Positions 1-8,497 of a DNA stretch of 64,000 nucleotides are shown one piece after another. Position 1 is the first letter of the stretch, and every line of letters begins with the position of its first letter. Origin of the DNA: JARRON01 sp037383845 (GTDB lineage: Bacteria; Pseudomonadota; Gammaproteobacteria; Steroidobacterales; XN24); contig JARRON010000023.1 in NCBI GenBank assembly GCA_037383845.1, forward strand, positions 1 to 64,000, read 5' to 3'. The notes beneath the pieces were generated by a model, which had not been told where the DNA came from, ran no database searches, and saw only the letters and a program-made list of their open reading frames with translations. Both the position numbers and the translations under genes were made by a program.

Positions 1-98
1 GTAACCCCCTGGTGGAACAATGGGCGGCGCCGCAGGTGCCCCGAACCCCGCAAAAGAGCCCGATTATAGGCCCTGGACGCCCGATCGCCGCCGGGAGA

Positions 99-174
99 TG
101 GTGGGCCGCCTGGGACTCGAACCCAGAACCAACGGGTTAAAAGCCCGCTGCTCTACCAATTGAGCTAACGGCCC
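99..174 (-). tRNA. tRNA-Lys (anticodon TTT)
   Basis: A 76-nt cloverleaf reads on the minus strand from 174 to 99. The acceptor stem GGGCCGT pairs with GCGGCCC (the last pair is G-U), the anticodon loop is CTTTTAA, the T-loop is GTTCGAGTC, and CCA is encoded in the genome. Anticodon TTT reads AAA/AAG, so it is a lysine tRNA. It lies downstream of queC on the same strand and may be co-transcribed with the tol-pal/que genes. tRNA-Lys is not a queuosine target, so the neighbourhood has no functional meaning that I can see. Confidence 0.97.
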
Positions 175-240
175 GGCGGGGCGCCCCGCTGGCTTTGCGG
201 GCGCGACAGTGTATCCCATGGGCGCCGGCGGGCAACCCGC

Positions 241-936
241 TCAGCCGGCGTAGCGGGTGGGGTCTTGCACGCCGGCGGCCCGGAAACCGTCCGAGCGGAG
301 CCGGCAGGCATCGCAGCGACCGCAGCCGCGTCCGGCCTCGTCCGCCTGGTAGCAGGACACCGTCAGGGCGTAATCCACCCCCAGTTCATGGCCCCTGCGG
401 ATGATCTCGGCCTTGGACAGGTGGATCAGCGGTGCGTGGACGGAAAGCGGGCGTCCCTCCACCGCCTCCCTGGTCGCCACCGCGGCCAGCTCGCGGAAGG
501 CCTGGATGAACTCGGGCCGGCAGTCCGGATAGCCCGAGTAGTCCACGGCATTGACCCCGATAAACAGGTCGCGCGCGCCCAGGACCTCCGCAAGCCCCAT
601 GCCCAGGGCCAGAAACACCGTGTTGCGCGCGGGCACGTAGGTGACGGGGATCCCCTCCGTGGGCGTCTCGGGAACCGCCAGGGAGGGATCCGTGAGGGCC
701 GAGCCGCCGAATCCGCCCAGGTCGATGGCGACGGTGCGATGGCTGGCCGCCCCCAGCGAACCGGCCACCGCCGCGGCGGCCTCCAGCTCCGCGGCATGTC
801 GCTGGCCGTAGCGGAAGCTGAGCGCGTGGCACTCGAATCCCGCCTCCCGGGCCAGGGCAAGCACCGTTGCCGAATCCAGCCCCCCGGACAGCAGCACCAC
901 CGCCCTGGGAGCGTGTTCCTCAGCGGCCCGGGACAT
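241..936 (-). CDS. queC: 7-cyano-7-deazaguanine (preQ0) synthase QueC
   Basis: QueC is a cytosolic, ATP-dependent enzyme that converts 7-carboxy-7-deazaguanine and ammonium to preQ0, a step in queuosine tRNA modification. The 231-aa protein has the expected family length. It carries the PP-loop SGGLDS at residues 17-22 and four C-terminal cysteines (C195, C205, C208, C211) that fit the zinc site of the family. The frame stays open far upstream, but that part is antisense-like sequence inside queE. The ATG at 936 gives a normal N-terminus and overlaps the end of queE by 17 nt, suggesting translational coupling. QueE, which makes its substrate, is immediately upstream. Confidence 0.96.
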   Translation of the reverse strand: MSRAAEEHAPRAVVLLSGGLDSATVLALAREAGFECHALSFRYGQRHAAELEAAAAVAGSLGAASHRTVAIDLGGFGGSALTDPSLAVPETPTEGIPVTYVPARNTVFLALGMGLAEVLGARDLFIGVNAVDYSGYPDCRPEFIQAFRELAAVATREAVEGRPLSVHAPLIHLSKAEIIRRGHELGVDYALTVSCYQADEAGRGCGRCDACRLRSDGFRAAGVQDPTRYAG

Positions 937-1594
937 CGCCCCACAGCACCTTGTGCAGCTGGACCTGGAACCGGACCGGCAGGCGATCCGACAAAATCCA
1001 GTCCGCGAGTTCCGCCGCTTCCATCCGGCCGAAACAGGGCGAGAACAGCACTTCGCACCTGGCCGCCAGGTCATGGCTCGCGACAAAGTCCCGGGCCCAC
1101 TCGTAGTCGGCCCGGTCGCAGAGCACGAACTTGGCTGCGTCCGTGTGCCGGAGATGGACCAGGTTGCCCGGCAGGTTCCGGTCGACTTCGCCGGACCCCG
1201 GGGTCTTGACGTCCATGACCCGCTGGGCGCGGGGATCCAGCACGCTGATGTCCATGGCGCCACTGGTTTCCACCGAGACCCGATAGCCGGCGTCGCAGAG
1301 CCGCGCGACGAGGTCCGGGCAGTTCCGCTGGGCCAGGGGCTCGCCCCCGGTAACGCAGACGAAACGCGCCCCGTGTTTGCCCACTTCGTCGAGGATGCCT
1401 TCCAGGCTCATCCACCGTCCGCCGTGGAACGCATAGGCCGTGTCACAGTAGCCGCACCGAAGGGGGCAGCCGGTAAGACGGACGAACACCGTGGGCCAGC
1501 CGGCGGTCGTGGCCTCTCCCTGCAGGGAATGGAATATCTCGGTGATCCGGAGGCGCTGGGCGGCCGGCACCGCGTCACGGGCGGCGACTGACAC
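920..1594 (-). CDS. queE: 7-carboxy-7-deazaguanine synthase QueE (radical SAM)
   Basis: QueE is a radical SAM enzyme that contracts the ring of 6-carboxy-tetrahydropterin to give 7-carboxy-7-deazaguanine for queuosine synthesis. The 224-aa protein has the early family motif FHSLQGE at residues 21-27, followed by the cluster-binding CxxxCxxC motif (C43, C47, C50 in CPLRCGYC) and a GGEPL motif typical of SAM binding. It lies 9 nt after cpoB and overlaps queC, so it appears to be the penultimate gene of the tol-pal operon, as in many gammaproteobacteria. No lesion is visible. Confidence 0.96.
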   Translation of the reverse strand: MSVAARDAVPAAQRLRITEIFHSLQGEATTAGWPTVFVRLTGCPLRCGYCDTAYAFHGGRWMSLEGILDEVGKHGARFVCVTGGEPLAQRNCPDLVARLCDAGYRVSVETSGAMDISVLDPRAQRVMDVKTPGSGEVDRNLPGNLVHLRHTDAAKFVLCDRADYEWARDFVASHDLAARCEVLFSPCFGRMEAAELADWILSDRLPVRFQVQLHKVLWGDVPGR

Positions 1595-1603
1595 GGCGGG
1601 GAA

Positions 1604-2422
1604 TCAGCGGCCTTCGCCGCCCATCTTCTCCAGACGCTGCTGGGCCAGCCGCGCCGCTGTCGTGTCGGGGAAGCGGGAGACGACCTCCTCGAGGGCTGCG
1701 CGGGCGTCCTCCCAGCGCTGCAGCTCGTAGTTGCAGAACCCCGCCTTGAGAAGCGCATCGGGCGTCTTCCGCGAGTCCGGATACTGGTCGAGCACGACCT
1801 GGAAAGCGGCCAGGGCGGACTCGAAGTTCCGGCTCACGTAATGGCTCTCCCCCAGCCAGTACTGGGCATTATCGGCCAGTTCACTGCCAGGGAAATTCAC
1901 CAGGAAGGCCTGGAAGGCCGACTGCGCCTGGGGATAGCGCCCCTGCTTGAGCAGCTCGAGGGAGGCCTGGTAGTTCTGCCGGTCGTCTCCGCCCGGCACG
2001 GGAAGCGCTGCGTTCCCCGTCGCGCCGGCCGCCGCTCCGGCTGCCGCCCCGGCCGCGCCTCCCACCACGGGCGCCTGGCCGCTGGCCCCGCCCGGAACGC
2101 GGGCGCCCCGTTCCAGGGCCTGAAGCCGCTGGTCCAGGTCCAGGTACTGGTCCCGCTGGCGGGTCGCCGCACCTTCGGCCTCGTACTGGAGCGTTTCCAC
2201 CTGGCCGCGAAGCTCCCTGACCTCGCCGCGGATCTGTTCCAGCTCCCGGGCGATCTGCAGCAGGCTTTCGTTCTGGACCACGCGCTCGATGCTGTTCACC
2301 CGGCTGTCGAGTTCGTCCAGCTTGATCAGCACGGGATCCTCCTCCGGCGGCGTCACGCAGCCGGAGACCATGGCCGCCACTGCGGCCGCCGTCAGCCCTG
2401 TCCGGATCCGTCGGATAATCAT
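1604..2422 (-). CDS. cpoB: Cell division coordinator CpoB / YbgF, with a lipoprotein-type N-terminus
   Basis: CpoB is the periplasmic partner of TolA and PBP1B that links peptidoglycan synthesis with outer-membrane constriction. The 272-aa protein has a short hydrophobic leader, a coiled-coil stretch at about residues 33-100 (the trimerisation region in known homologues), an Ala/Gly-rich linker, and C-terminal TPRs from about residue 150. The leader ends in VSGC with cysteine 22, which looks like a lipobox. Escherichia coli CpoB is a soluble periplasmic protein, so lipidation would be a deviation. Its start overlaps the stop of pal by 4 nt (2419-2422), indicating coupling. Confidence 0.93.
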   Translation of the reverse strand: MIIRRIRTGLTAAAVAAMVSGCVTPPEEDPVLIKLDELDSRVNSIERVVQNESLLQIARELEQIRGEVRELRGQVETLQYEAEGAATRQRDQYLDLDQRLQALERGARVPGGASGQAPVVGGAAGAAAGAAAGATGNAALPVPGGDDRQNYQASLELLKQGRYPQAQSAFQAFLVNFPGSELADNAQYWLGESHYVSRNFESALAAFQVVLDQYPDSRKTPDALLKAGFCNYELQRWEDARAALEEVVSRFPDTTAARLAQQRLEKMGGEGR

Positions 2423-2973
2423 CTCGGGTAAACGATCTCGACCCGGCGGTTCATGCTCCAGGCCTCTTCGTCACCGCCTGTCACGGCGGGGCGCTCCTCG
2501 CCGTAGCTGACGGTGCTGACCTGGGCCGCGCCAACGCCCTGCAGTAACAACGCGCGGCGGACAGACTGGGCTCTCCGCTCGCCAAGGCCGATATTGTACT
2601 CCCGCGAGCCCCGCTCGTCCGCGTGGCCTTCCAGCCGCACGCTGGCGTCCGGGTTGTCTGCCAGGTAAGCGGCGTGGGCCGCCAGCATCTCGGAATACTC
2701 CGGGCGGATGGCGTCAGAGTCGAAGTCGAAATAGACGATGGTGCGGCTGCCGGCCTCCCCGGGGACGGGTCCGCCCCAGGTGGTCTCGCCGAAGCCGGCC
2801 CCTTCCCCGAACCCGCTGCCGTCCGGCGCAGGCTGGGTACGGAACCCCTCCTCCTGGGTTGCACCCGACGGCCCGACCGGCTCCGCCTGGCCTTCGTCCG
2901 GGCGGGTGTTTGGCGTGCAGCCGGCGATCATCAGCGCGCCCAGCAGGGCGACGACCGCGCGTTTCATGGACAT
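2419..2973 (-). CDS. pal: Peptidoglycan-associated outer-membrane lipoprotein Pal
   Basis: Pal is an outer-membrane lipoprotein that binds peptidoglycan and TolB, and it drives outer-membrane invagination at division. The protein is 184 aa long. A lipobox IAGC places the lipidated cysteine at residue 19, a Pro/Gly-rich linker follows, and the C-terminal OmpA-like domain has YFDFDSDAI and GHADERGSREYN, the peptidoglycan-binding core. ATG 2973 is preferred over the longer open frame because AGGAAGG lies 7 nt upstream. A second in-frame ATG two codons later is also possible. It sits between tolB and cpoB. Confidence 0.95.
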   Translation of the reverse strand: MSMKRAVVALLGALMIAGCTPNTRPDEGQAEPVGPSGATQEEGFRTQPAPDGSGFGEGAGFGETTWGGPVPGEAGSRTIVYFDFDSDAIRPEYSEMLAAHAAYLADNPDASVRLEGHADERGSREYNIGLGERRAQSVRRALLLQGVGAAQVSTVSYGEERPAVTGGDEEAWSMNRRVEIVYPR

Positions 2974-3055
2974 GTGCTGACCTTCCTCTCGAGGGGTCCT
3001 GTATTGGCGGCCGGCGTGCCGGCCCGGTCCTGTAGACATATGTTAACTGTTCCCG

Positions 3056-4360
3056 TCACTCCCGGTAAGGCGACCACACGGGCTCCCGGACGTCTCCTTC
3101 GGTCGAGGCGATGCGCTGCTGGACCCGCCCGTCCACGGACACTGCGGCCAGGACCGCCTCTCCCCTGTCCCGGGTGGCGTAAATGATCAGGCTGCCGTTG
3201 GGCGCGAAGCTGGGCGATTCGTCCTGCCGGCCGTCTGACAGGACGCGAACCGTGCCACGGTCCAGGTCCACGGCGGCGATGCGGTAGTTGCCGCGGTCGT
3301 TGTGCACCACCGCCAGGGTCTTGCCGTCCGGTGACACCCGGGGCCTGGCATTGTAGACACCCTCGAAGGTGACGCGCCGGGGCGGACCGCCGGCCAGGTT
3401 GCGCTGGTAGATCTGGGGACCGCCGGCCCGGTCGGAGGTGAAGAACAGGCTCCGGCCGTCGGGCGCCCACGCCGCCTCCGTGTCGATGGCGGGGTTAGTG
3501 GTCACCCGCTGTCGGCCGCTGCCATCGGCGTTCACCACGAAGACGTCAAGATTCCCGTCCACGCCGGACAGTGTCATGGCCAGGCGCCGTCCGTCCGGCG
3601 ACCAGGCCGGAGCGCCGTTGATGCCCGGCGCCTCGGAGACGGGCTTGCGGCGCCCGGTCGCCAGCTCCTGGACATAGACAGCGGAGTTGCCGCTTTCGAA
3701 AGACACATAGGCCATGCGCCGCCCGTCCGGTGACCAGGCCGGTGACATGATGGGCTCCGGCGACTCGGCGATCACCGTGGGACTGGCCCCGTCGGCGTCA
3801 GCGACCACGAGCCGGTAAACCTCCTGGTCGCCGGAACGGTCCACGGAGACGTAGGCTATGCGCGTGGAAAAGACGCCGGGCACCCCGGTGAGGCGCTCGA
3901 AGATCATGTCCGCGATCCGGTGGGCGGCCGCGCGGAGGTTGTTCACCGGAGCCTCGAGGCTGTAGTCCATCAGCGCCTGCCCGCGGTACACGTCGAAAAC
4001 GTGGAACCGAATTTCCACCTTTCCGGGACCGGCGGGCACCACCTGTCCGATCACCACCACGTCCACGTTGAGGAGGCGCCAGTCGGCGGGGACGAGGTCG
4101 TCCGGCACCGACGGCATACTGACCATGTCCCGCCGGTCCATGGGAGCGAATCGGCCGCTGGAAGCCAGGTCGCCGGCCACGACCGCGGCCACGTCCAACG
4201 GGAGCGCCTGCCCGCCGGACCAGCCGAAGGGAACCACGGCAATGGGTACTGCCTCGCTGACGCCGCGGGTAATCTGGATCCTCAGCTCCGCGGCGGCGGG
4301 GGCCCATGGGAGGCATGACAACAGGGCCAGCAAAATCACTGGCAGGGACAGACGTTTCAC
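3056..4360 (-). CDS. tolB: Tol-Pal system translocation protein TolB
   Basis: TolB is a periplasmic beta-propeller protein that binds Pal and is released by TolA in the energised Tol cycle. The 434-aa protein has a cleavable signal peptide of about 24 residues and an N-terminal TolB domain to about residue 160. Repeated propeller blades follow, each with a signature like SPAWSPDGRRMAYVS or APAWSPDGRRLAM. Length is typical of the family. It is 8 nt after tolA and 82 nt before the Pal start on the same strand. Confidence 0.97.
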   Translation of the reverse strand: MKRLSLPVILLALLSCLPWAPAAAELRIQITRGVSEAVPIAVVPFGWSGGQALPLDVAAVVAGDLASSGRFAPMDRRDMVSMPSVPDDLVPADWRLLNVDVVVIGQVVPAGPGKVEIRFHVFDVYRGQALMDYSLEAPVNNLRAAAHRIADMIFERLTGVPGVFSTRIAYVSVDRSGDQEVYRLVVADADGASPTVIAESPEPIMSPAWSPDGRRMAYVSFESGNSAVYVQELATGRRKPVSEAPGINGAPAWSPDGRRLAMTLSGVDGNLDVFVVNADGSGRQRVTTNPAIDTEAAWAPDGRSLFFTSDRAGGPQIYQRNLAGGPPRRVTFEGVYNARPRVSPDGKTLAVVHNDRGNYRIAAVDLDRGTVRVLSDGRQDESPSFAPNGSLIIYATRDRGEAVLAAVSVDGRVQQRIASTEGDVREPVWSPYRE

Positions 4361-4368
4361 TTCGGGTA

Positions 4369-5271
4369 CTAGTCCTCAGGCTCGAAAATGAAAATGATGG
4401 TCCGCTCGAACAGGGCGGGATCCGACGGCGTCGGCAGCGGAGAGGCCTTCATGACGGCGGCCACGATGGACCGCTGGACGGTCTCGTCGCCGTTGCAGCG
4501 GAGAATTTCCGCGCCGACGACCTGCCCGCCGGGAATTTGCGACACCCGGACCTCGCACTGCAAACCGGGCGTCGCCGACGCGGGCCGAATCCAGTTCCTC
4601 TCCACCCGGTCCTGGATGGCGCCGATCCAGGCCTGGCCCTCGGCGGACGACTGGAGGCTCATAAGCCGCTCCTCGGCCTCGATCTCCGCACGAAGCTGGC
4701 GCTCCAGGTCCGCCTGGCGGGCCGCCTCAGCCTTGCGGCGCGCCTCCTCTTCCGCCCGACGCCGGGCTTCTTCCTCGGCCTTGCGGCGGGCTTCCTCCTC
4801 CGCTTTCCGACGCGCCTCTTCCTCGGCCTTTCGGCGCGCCTCCTCCTGGCGCCGCTCCTCGGCCTTGCGGGCCTCTTCCGCCTTGCGGATTTCCTCGGCC
4901 TTCCGGCGCTCTTCCGCCAGGCGGGCCTCCCGGGCTTTCTCCTCCGCTTCCAGGCTGGCCTGGCGCTCGGCTTCCTGCCGCGCTTCCCGCTCCGCCTCGG
5001 CGCGCTGGCGGGCAAGCTCCTCCTGGCGCTCCTTCTCCGCCGCGGCTGCTTCCTGGCGGCGCTCCTCCGCCCTCCGTTCCTGTTCCTTCCGCTCCGCGGC
5101 CGCCTTGAGCTCCGACGCGTCCACCACCGTGGCCTGCACGGGCGGGCGATAGGCGGGCTCGGCGGGTGGCCGGCCCAGGGAGAGGCCGGCGACCATCACG
5201 GCCACCAGCAGCCCGTGGATGGCAACGGCCGCGGCGAGCGACAGGGCGTGTTCACGAATGAACTCCAGCAC
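4369..5271 (-). CDS. tolA: Tol-Pal system protein TolA
   Basis: TolA is an inner-membrane protein that spans the periplasm and transmits the TolQR proton-motive-force signal to TolB and Pal. The 300-aa protein has one N-terminal membrane helix (about residues 10-30). It is followed by a long Lys/Glu/Ala/Arg coiled-coil (about 55-210) built of repeats such as RRKAEEEA, and a C-terminal D3 domain from about residue 215 with a conserved cysteine pair. The near-identical codons of the coiled coil make an internal DNA repeat at about 4,730-4,900, prone to copy-number change. It starts 3 nt after tolR. Confidence 0.96.
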   Translation of the reverse strand: MLEFIREHALSLAAAVAIHGLLVAVMVAGLSLGRPPAEPAYRPPVQATVVDASELKAAAERKEQERRAEERRQEAAAAEKERQEELARQRAEAEREARQEAERQASLEAEEKAREARLAEERRKAEEIRKAEEARKAEERRQEEARRKAEEEARRKAEEEARRKAEEEARRRAEEEARRKAEAARQADLERQLRAEIEAEERLMSLQSSAEGQAWIGAIQDRVERNWIRPASATPGLQCEVRVSQIPGGQVVGAEILRCNGDETVQRSIVAAVMKASPLPTPSDPALFERTIIFIFEPED

Positions 5272-5274
5272 GCC

Positions 5275-5715
5275 TCACTCCCGCGCGGCCTCGGGAAGCG
5301 CCTCCGGGTCGGTGACCATGCCCACCGAGGGGGCGCCGGCATCCTGCAGAAGCCGCATGGCCAGCGCGACGTGACCGTAGGCGGTGTTCGTGTCCGCCCG
5401 CACGAGCACGGGCTTTTCCGGGCTGCGGCGGATGACCGCGGCTGCCCGCTGCACCAGCACCCCGGCGTCCACGGCCTGGTCCGGCTCCACCACGTTCAGA
5501 AACATCCGTCCGTCCCTGTCGACGGTAAGCACCAGGGGTTCCGTCGCCTCGGTGTCCATGGGCTCGGCGCCCACCTTCGGGAGCTCCACCTCGATGCCCT
5601 GGGTCAGCAGGGGTGCCGTGACCATGAAAATGATCAGCAACACCAGCATGACGTCGATATAGGGCACGACGTTGATCTCGCCCATGAGACGCCGCTTTTG
5701 ACGACCGGCGGACAC
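5275..5715 (-). CDS. tolR: Tol-Pal stator protein TolR
   Basis: TolR is an inner-membrane, ExbD-family protein that forms the proton channel with TolQ. The 146-aa protein has a positively charged cytoplasmic start (residues 1-18) and one membrane helix with the essential aspartate in PYIDVMLVLLIIFM. A periplasmic dimer domain follows. Length and layout match the family. It lies between tolQ (5-nt gap) and tolA (3-nt gap), so the three genes appear tightly coupled. Confidence 0.97.
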   Translation of the reverse strand: MSAGRQKRRLMGEINVVPYIDVMLVLLIIFMVTAPLLTQGIEVELPKVGAEPMDTEATEPLVLTVDRDGRMFLNVVEPDQAVDAGVLVQRAAAVIRRSPEKPVLVRADTNTAYGHVALAMRLLQDAGAPSVGMVTDPEALPEAARE

Positions 5716-5720
5716 CGGGC

Positions 5721-6410
5721 TCAGCTCTCTACCGCCCGCCGGGCGTGGCGCTGGAGGATGGTCGAGAACTCCTCCATGAAGGTGTCGTAGCGGCTCTCCA
5801 GGCGTCCCACGGCGTCAGCGTAGCGATTGTAGGCGATGACCGCCGGAATGGCGGCGAACAGTCCCATGGCCGTCGCGATCAGCGCCTCGGCGATGCCGGG
5901 GGCCACCATGGCCAGCGTGGCCTGCTGGACGTTACCCAGGGCCGTGAACGCGTTCATGATGCCCCACACGGTCCCGAACAGGCCTACATACGGGCTCGTG
6001 GAACCGACCGTCGCCAGCATGGCGAGGTTCTGCTCCAGCCGGTCCGATTCCCGCATCCGGGACACCAGCATGGCCCTCCTCGCCCCGTCGACGATCTGGC
6101 CGGCGGTAAGGTCATCCTGCTTGCGAAGGCGGCCGAACTCCCGGAACCCCGCCTCGAAGATTCCCGCCATGCCCATGGGCGGATCGCCGTGGCTGGTCAC
6201 CCGCCGGTACAGCGCGGCGAGGTCCCCCCCTGACCAGAACTCCTTCTCGAAGGTGTCGGCGGAGGACTTGGCGGCCTTGAGCACCTGGCGCTTCTGGATG
6301 ATGACCGCCCAGGAGAACACGGACGCCAGCAGCAGCAGCAGCATGACCAGCTGCACCACCAGCGTGGCCTCCATCACCAGCCGCAGAAACGAAAGATCCG
6401 AGGTCTGCAT
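5721..6410 (-). CDS. tolQ: Tol-Pal motor protein TolQ
   Basis: TolQ is an inner-membrane MotA/ExbB-family protein that forms the motor core around TolR. The 229-aa protein has three predicted membrane helices: one near residues 12-36, and a hairpin in the second half in the conserved region around YVGLFGTVWGIMNAF and GLFAAIPAVIAYN. Length matches the family. The ATG directly follows the ybgC stop codon, so it is probably translated from the same mRNA as ybgC and tolR. Confidence 0.97.
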   Translation of the reverse strand: MQTSDLSFLRLVMEATLVVQLVMLLLLLASVFSWAVIIQKRQVLKAAKSSADTFEKEFWSGGDLAALYRRVTSHGDPPMGMAGIFEAGFREFGRLRKQDDLTAGQIVDGARRAMLVSRMRESDRLEQNLAMLATVGSTSPYVGLFGTVWGIMNAFTALGNVQQATLAMVAPGIAEALIATAMGLFAAIPAVIAYNRYADAVGRLESRYDTFMEEFSTILQRHARRAVES

Positions 6411-6839
6411 TCAGTCTCCTTCGCGGAATAGATGCCCGGGGATGGGGCGCGGTCGCAAGCCTTCCACGGAAAGGCAGGCGGCGGACACCCGGGCCGTGCA
6501 CAGCAGCTCACCTTCGGGGCCGTCCCGCAGGATACGCTGATCGACCTCCAGGCTCGCCCGCCGGCGGCGAGTCAGCTCCACGGTGACCACGAGGCGGTCC
6601 TCGAACCGGGCCGGCTTCAGGTAGCGGATATCCACGGCGGTGACGGCGAACAGGAGCCCCTCGGCGTCACGCAGCGCAACCTGGGAAATCCCCTGGGCCA
6701 GCAGCCATTCGGTCCGCGCCCGCTCCATGAAGCGCAGGTAGTTCGCGTAATACACGACCCCGGCGAGATCCGTGTCCTCGTAATAGACCCGGACGGGAAA
6801 ACTGAAAACGCGCGAAGGCTGGCTGGCGTGCCCGGTCAC
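6411..6839 (-). CDS. ybgC: Acyl-CoA thioesterase YbgC, Tol-Pal associated
   Basis: YbgC is a cytoplasmic hot-dog-fold thioesterase found at the head of tol-pal operons, where it may hydrolyse acyl-CoA or acyl-ACP linked to phospholipid synthesis. The 142-aa protein has the family signature YEDTDLAGVVYYANYL near residue 20, with the catalytic Asp in DTDLAG. Length is typical. Its ATG overlaps the ruvB stop codon by 4 nt (6836-6839), and the gene abuts tolQ, so it bridges the ruv and tol gene groups. Confidence 0.95.
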   Translation of the reverse strand: MTGHASQPSRVFSFPVRVYYEDTDLAGVVYYANYLRFMERARTEWLLAQGISQVALRDAEGLLFAVTAVDIRYLKPARFEDRLVVTVELTRRRRASLEVDQRILRDGPEGELLCTARVSAACLSVEGLRPRPIPGHLFREGD

Positions 6840-7906
6840 TCGCCCGTCCCAGCCCCGGATTCCGGGGCATCGAACAGCGACAGGCTCTCAGGGTCCAGGG
6901 TGCGCGGCGGCGCCGCCAGGCCGAAATGAAGGTACGCCTGCCGCGTGGCCATCCGCCCGCGGGCGGTGCGCATCATCAGCCCCTGCTGGATGAGGAACGG
7001 CTCCAGGACGTCCTCGATGGTGCCACGCTCCTCGCCGATGGCCGCGGCCAGACTGTCCACGCCCACGGGGCCTCCGTCGAACTTCTCGATGATGGTCAGC
7101 AGCAGGCGCCGGTCCATGTTGTCGAAGCCCCGGGGATCCACTTCCAGCATGTCCATGGCCGCCTCGGCCACTGTGCGGTCGATACGCCCGTCTCCTTCGA
7201 CCTGCGCGAAGTCCCGGACCCGGCGCAACAGCCGGTTCGCGATCCTGGGCGTTCCCCGGGACCGGCGGGCGATCTCGCCGGCGCCGGCAGCATCCACCGT
7301 CACGTCCAGGATGCCCGCCGAGCGCTGCACGATACTGGCCAGTTCCTCCCGGGAGTAGAACTCCAGGCGCTGGACGATGCCAAACCGGTCCCGCAGGGGT
7401 GACGTGAGCAGGCCGGCCCGGGTGGTCGCGCCCACCAGCGTGAATGGCGGAAGGTCGATCTTGATGGACCTCGCCCCGGGACCCTCGCCGATGACGATGT
7501 CCAGCTGGAAATCCTCCATGGCCGGATACAGCACCTCCTCCACCACGGGGCTGAGCCGGTGGATCTCGTCCACGAAGAGCACGTCTCGCGGCTCGAGGTT
7601 GGTCAATATGGCCGCCAGATCCCCGGCCCGCTCGAGAACGGGGCCGGAGCTGTGGCGCAGGTTGACCCCGAGCTCATTGGCCACGATATGGGCCAGGGTC
7701 GTCTTGCCCAGTCCGGGCGGCCCGAAGATGAGCACGTGATCCAGCGCCTCGTCCCGCTGGCGGGCAGCCTTGATGAAGATTTCCATCTGCCGCCGGACCG
7801 ACGCCTGGCCGACGTAGTCGCCGAGAAGTTTCGGGCGGAGCGCCCGGTCGATCGCCTCTTCCTCCGTGCGGACCGCGCCGTCCACCAGCCTGTCCTGGTC
7901 GATCAT
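6836..7906 (-). CDS. ruvB: Holliday junction branch-migration ATPase RuvB
   Basis: RuvB is the hexameric AAA+ motor that drives branch migration of Holliday junctions with RuvA. The 356-aa protein has Walker A GPPGLGKTTLA, Walker B LFVDEIHR, the sensor sequence GATTRAG and a C-terminal winged-helix DNA-binding domain (about residues 260-335) with GVDSLAAAIGEERGTIEDV. Length is slightly over the usual 335-350. It lies 3 nt after ruvA. Regulation by LexA is common for ruvAB, but I did not identify an SOS box upstream of ruvC. Confidence 0.97.
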   Translation of the reverse strand: MIDQDRLVDGAVRTEEEAIDRALRPKLLGDYVGQASVRRQMEIFIKAARQRDEALDHVLIFGPPGLGKTTLAHIVANELGVNLRHSSGPVLERAGDLAAILTNLEPRDVLFVDEIHRLSPVVEEVLYPAMEDFQLDIVIGEGPGARSIKIDLPPFTLVGATTRAGLLTSPLRDRFGIVQRLEFYSREELASIVQRSAGILDVTVDAAGAGEIARRSRGTPRIANRLLRRVRDFAQVEGDGRIDRTVAEAAMDMLEVDPRGFDNMDRRLLLTIIEKFDGGPVGVDSLAAAIGEERGTIEDVLEPFLIQQGLMMRTARGRMATRQAYLHFGLAAPPRTLDPESLSLFDAPESGAGTGE

Positions 7907-7909
7907 GGC

Positions 7910-8497
7910 TTATCTCGCCGCTGCCTGCAGGGCCGCACGGATGATTTCCTCGGTACTCCTGCCATCAGTCTCCACGGTCCTGACGAGCCGCTGGGCCTCC
8001 GCCGGCTTGTAGCCCAGGGCCACCAGGGCGTCCCGGGCCTCGTCTCCAGCCCTGGCCGGTGCCGCCGCCCCGCCGGCGCTCATTGGCGTGGCGGAAGCCT
8101 CCAGCCGGTCGCGCATTTCCACGATGAGGCGCTCGGCGGTCTTGCGGCCGATGCCGGGAATCCGGGTGAGGCTGGCCACGTCACCGGACTGCACGCACTG
8201 GACGAAACCTTCCACGCTGGTCCCGGACAGGATCGCCAGCGCCATGCGGGCCCCGATCCCGGAGACCTTGAGCAGGCCTCGGAACAGCTGCCGCTCGGCC
8301 CCGGTGGCGAACCCGTAGAGCACGTGGGCGTCATCCCGGATCACCAGGTGGGTGAACAGTTCAACCCGCCCGCCCAGGTCGGGAAGGGTGTAGAACGTCG
8401 ACATGGGCGCCTCGAGCTCGTAGCCCACGCCGTTGACGTCCACCAGCAGGGTCGGCGGATGCTTCGCCGCGATGACCCCTTTCAGGAACCCGATCAT
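7910..8497 (-). CDS. ruvA: Holliday junction-binding protein RuvA
   Basis: RuvA is a tetrameric protein that binds four-way junctions and loads RuvB. The 195-aa protein has the OB fold in the first 64 residues (start MIGFLKGVI), tandem helix-hairpin-helix motifs around VSGIGARMA and IPGIGRKTAERL, and a small C-terminal RuvB-contact domain with ALVALGYKPAEA. Length is typical. It overlaps ruvC by 4 nt (8494-8497). Confidence 0.97.
   Translation of the reverse strand: MIGFLKGVIAAKHPPTLLVDVNGVGYELEAPMSTFYTLPDLGGRVELFTHLVIRDDAHVLYGFATGAERQLFRGLLKVSGIGARMALAILSGTSVEGFVQCVQSGDVASLTRIPGIGRKTAERLIVEMRDRLEASATPMSAGGAAAPARAGDEARDALVALGYKPAEAQRLVRTVETDGRSTEEIIRAALQAAAR

Noticed and set aside
63..68. 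TATAAT on the minus strand as a -10 box downstream of tRNA-Lys
   Set aside because: No -35-like sequence lies at 16-18 nt, and the gene it might serve is outside the window.
4730..4900. Repeat-like array of about 30-nt units, could be taken for a CRISPR or tandem repeat
   Set aside because: The units are in frame with tolA and code for its Lys/Glu/Ala coiled-coil. There are no unique spacers.
4306..5790. A 494-codon open frame on the plus strand opposite tolA/tolR
   Set aside because: It is the complement of the tolA coiled-coil and tolR. The repeated GC-rich codons keep the opposite strand open; it has no family features of its own.
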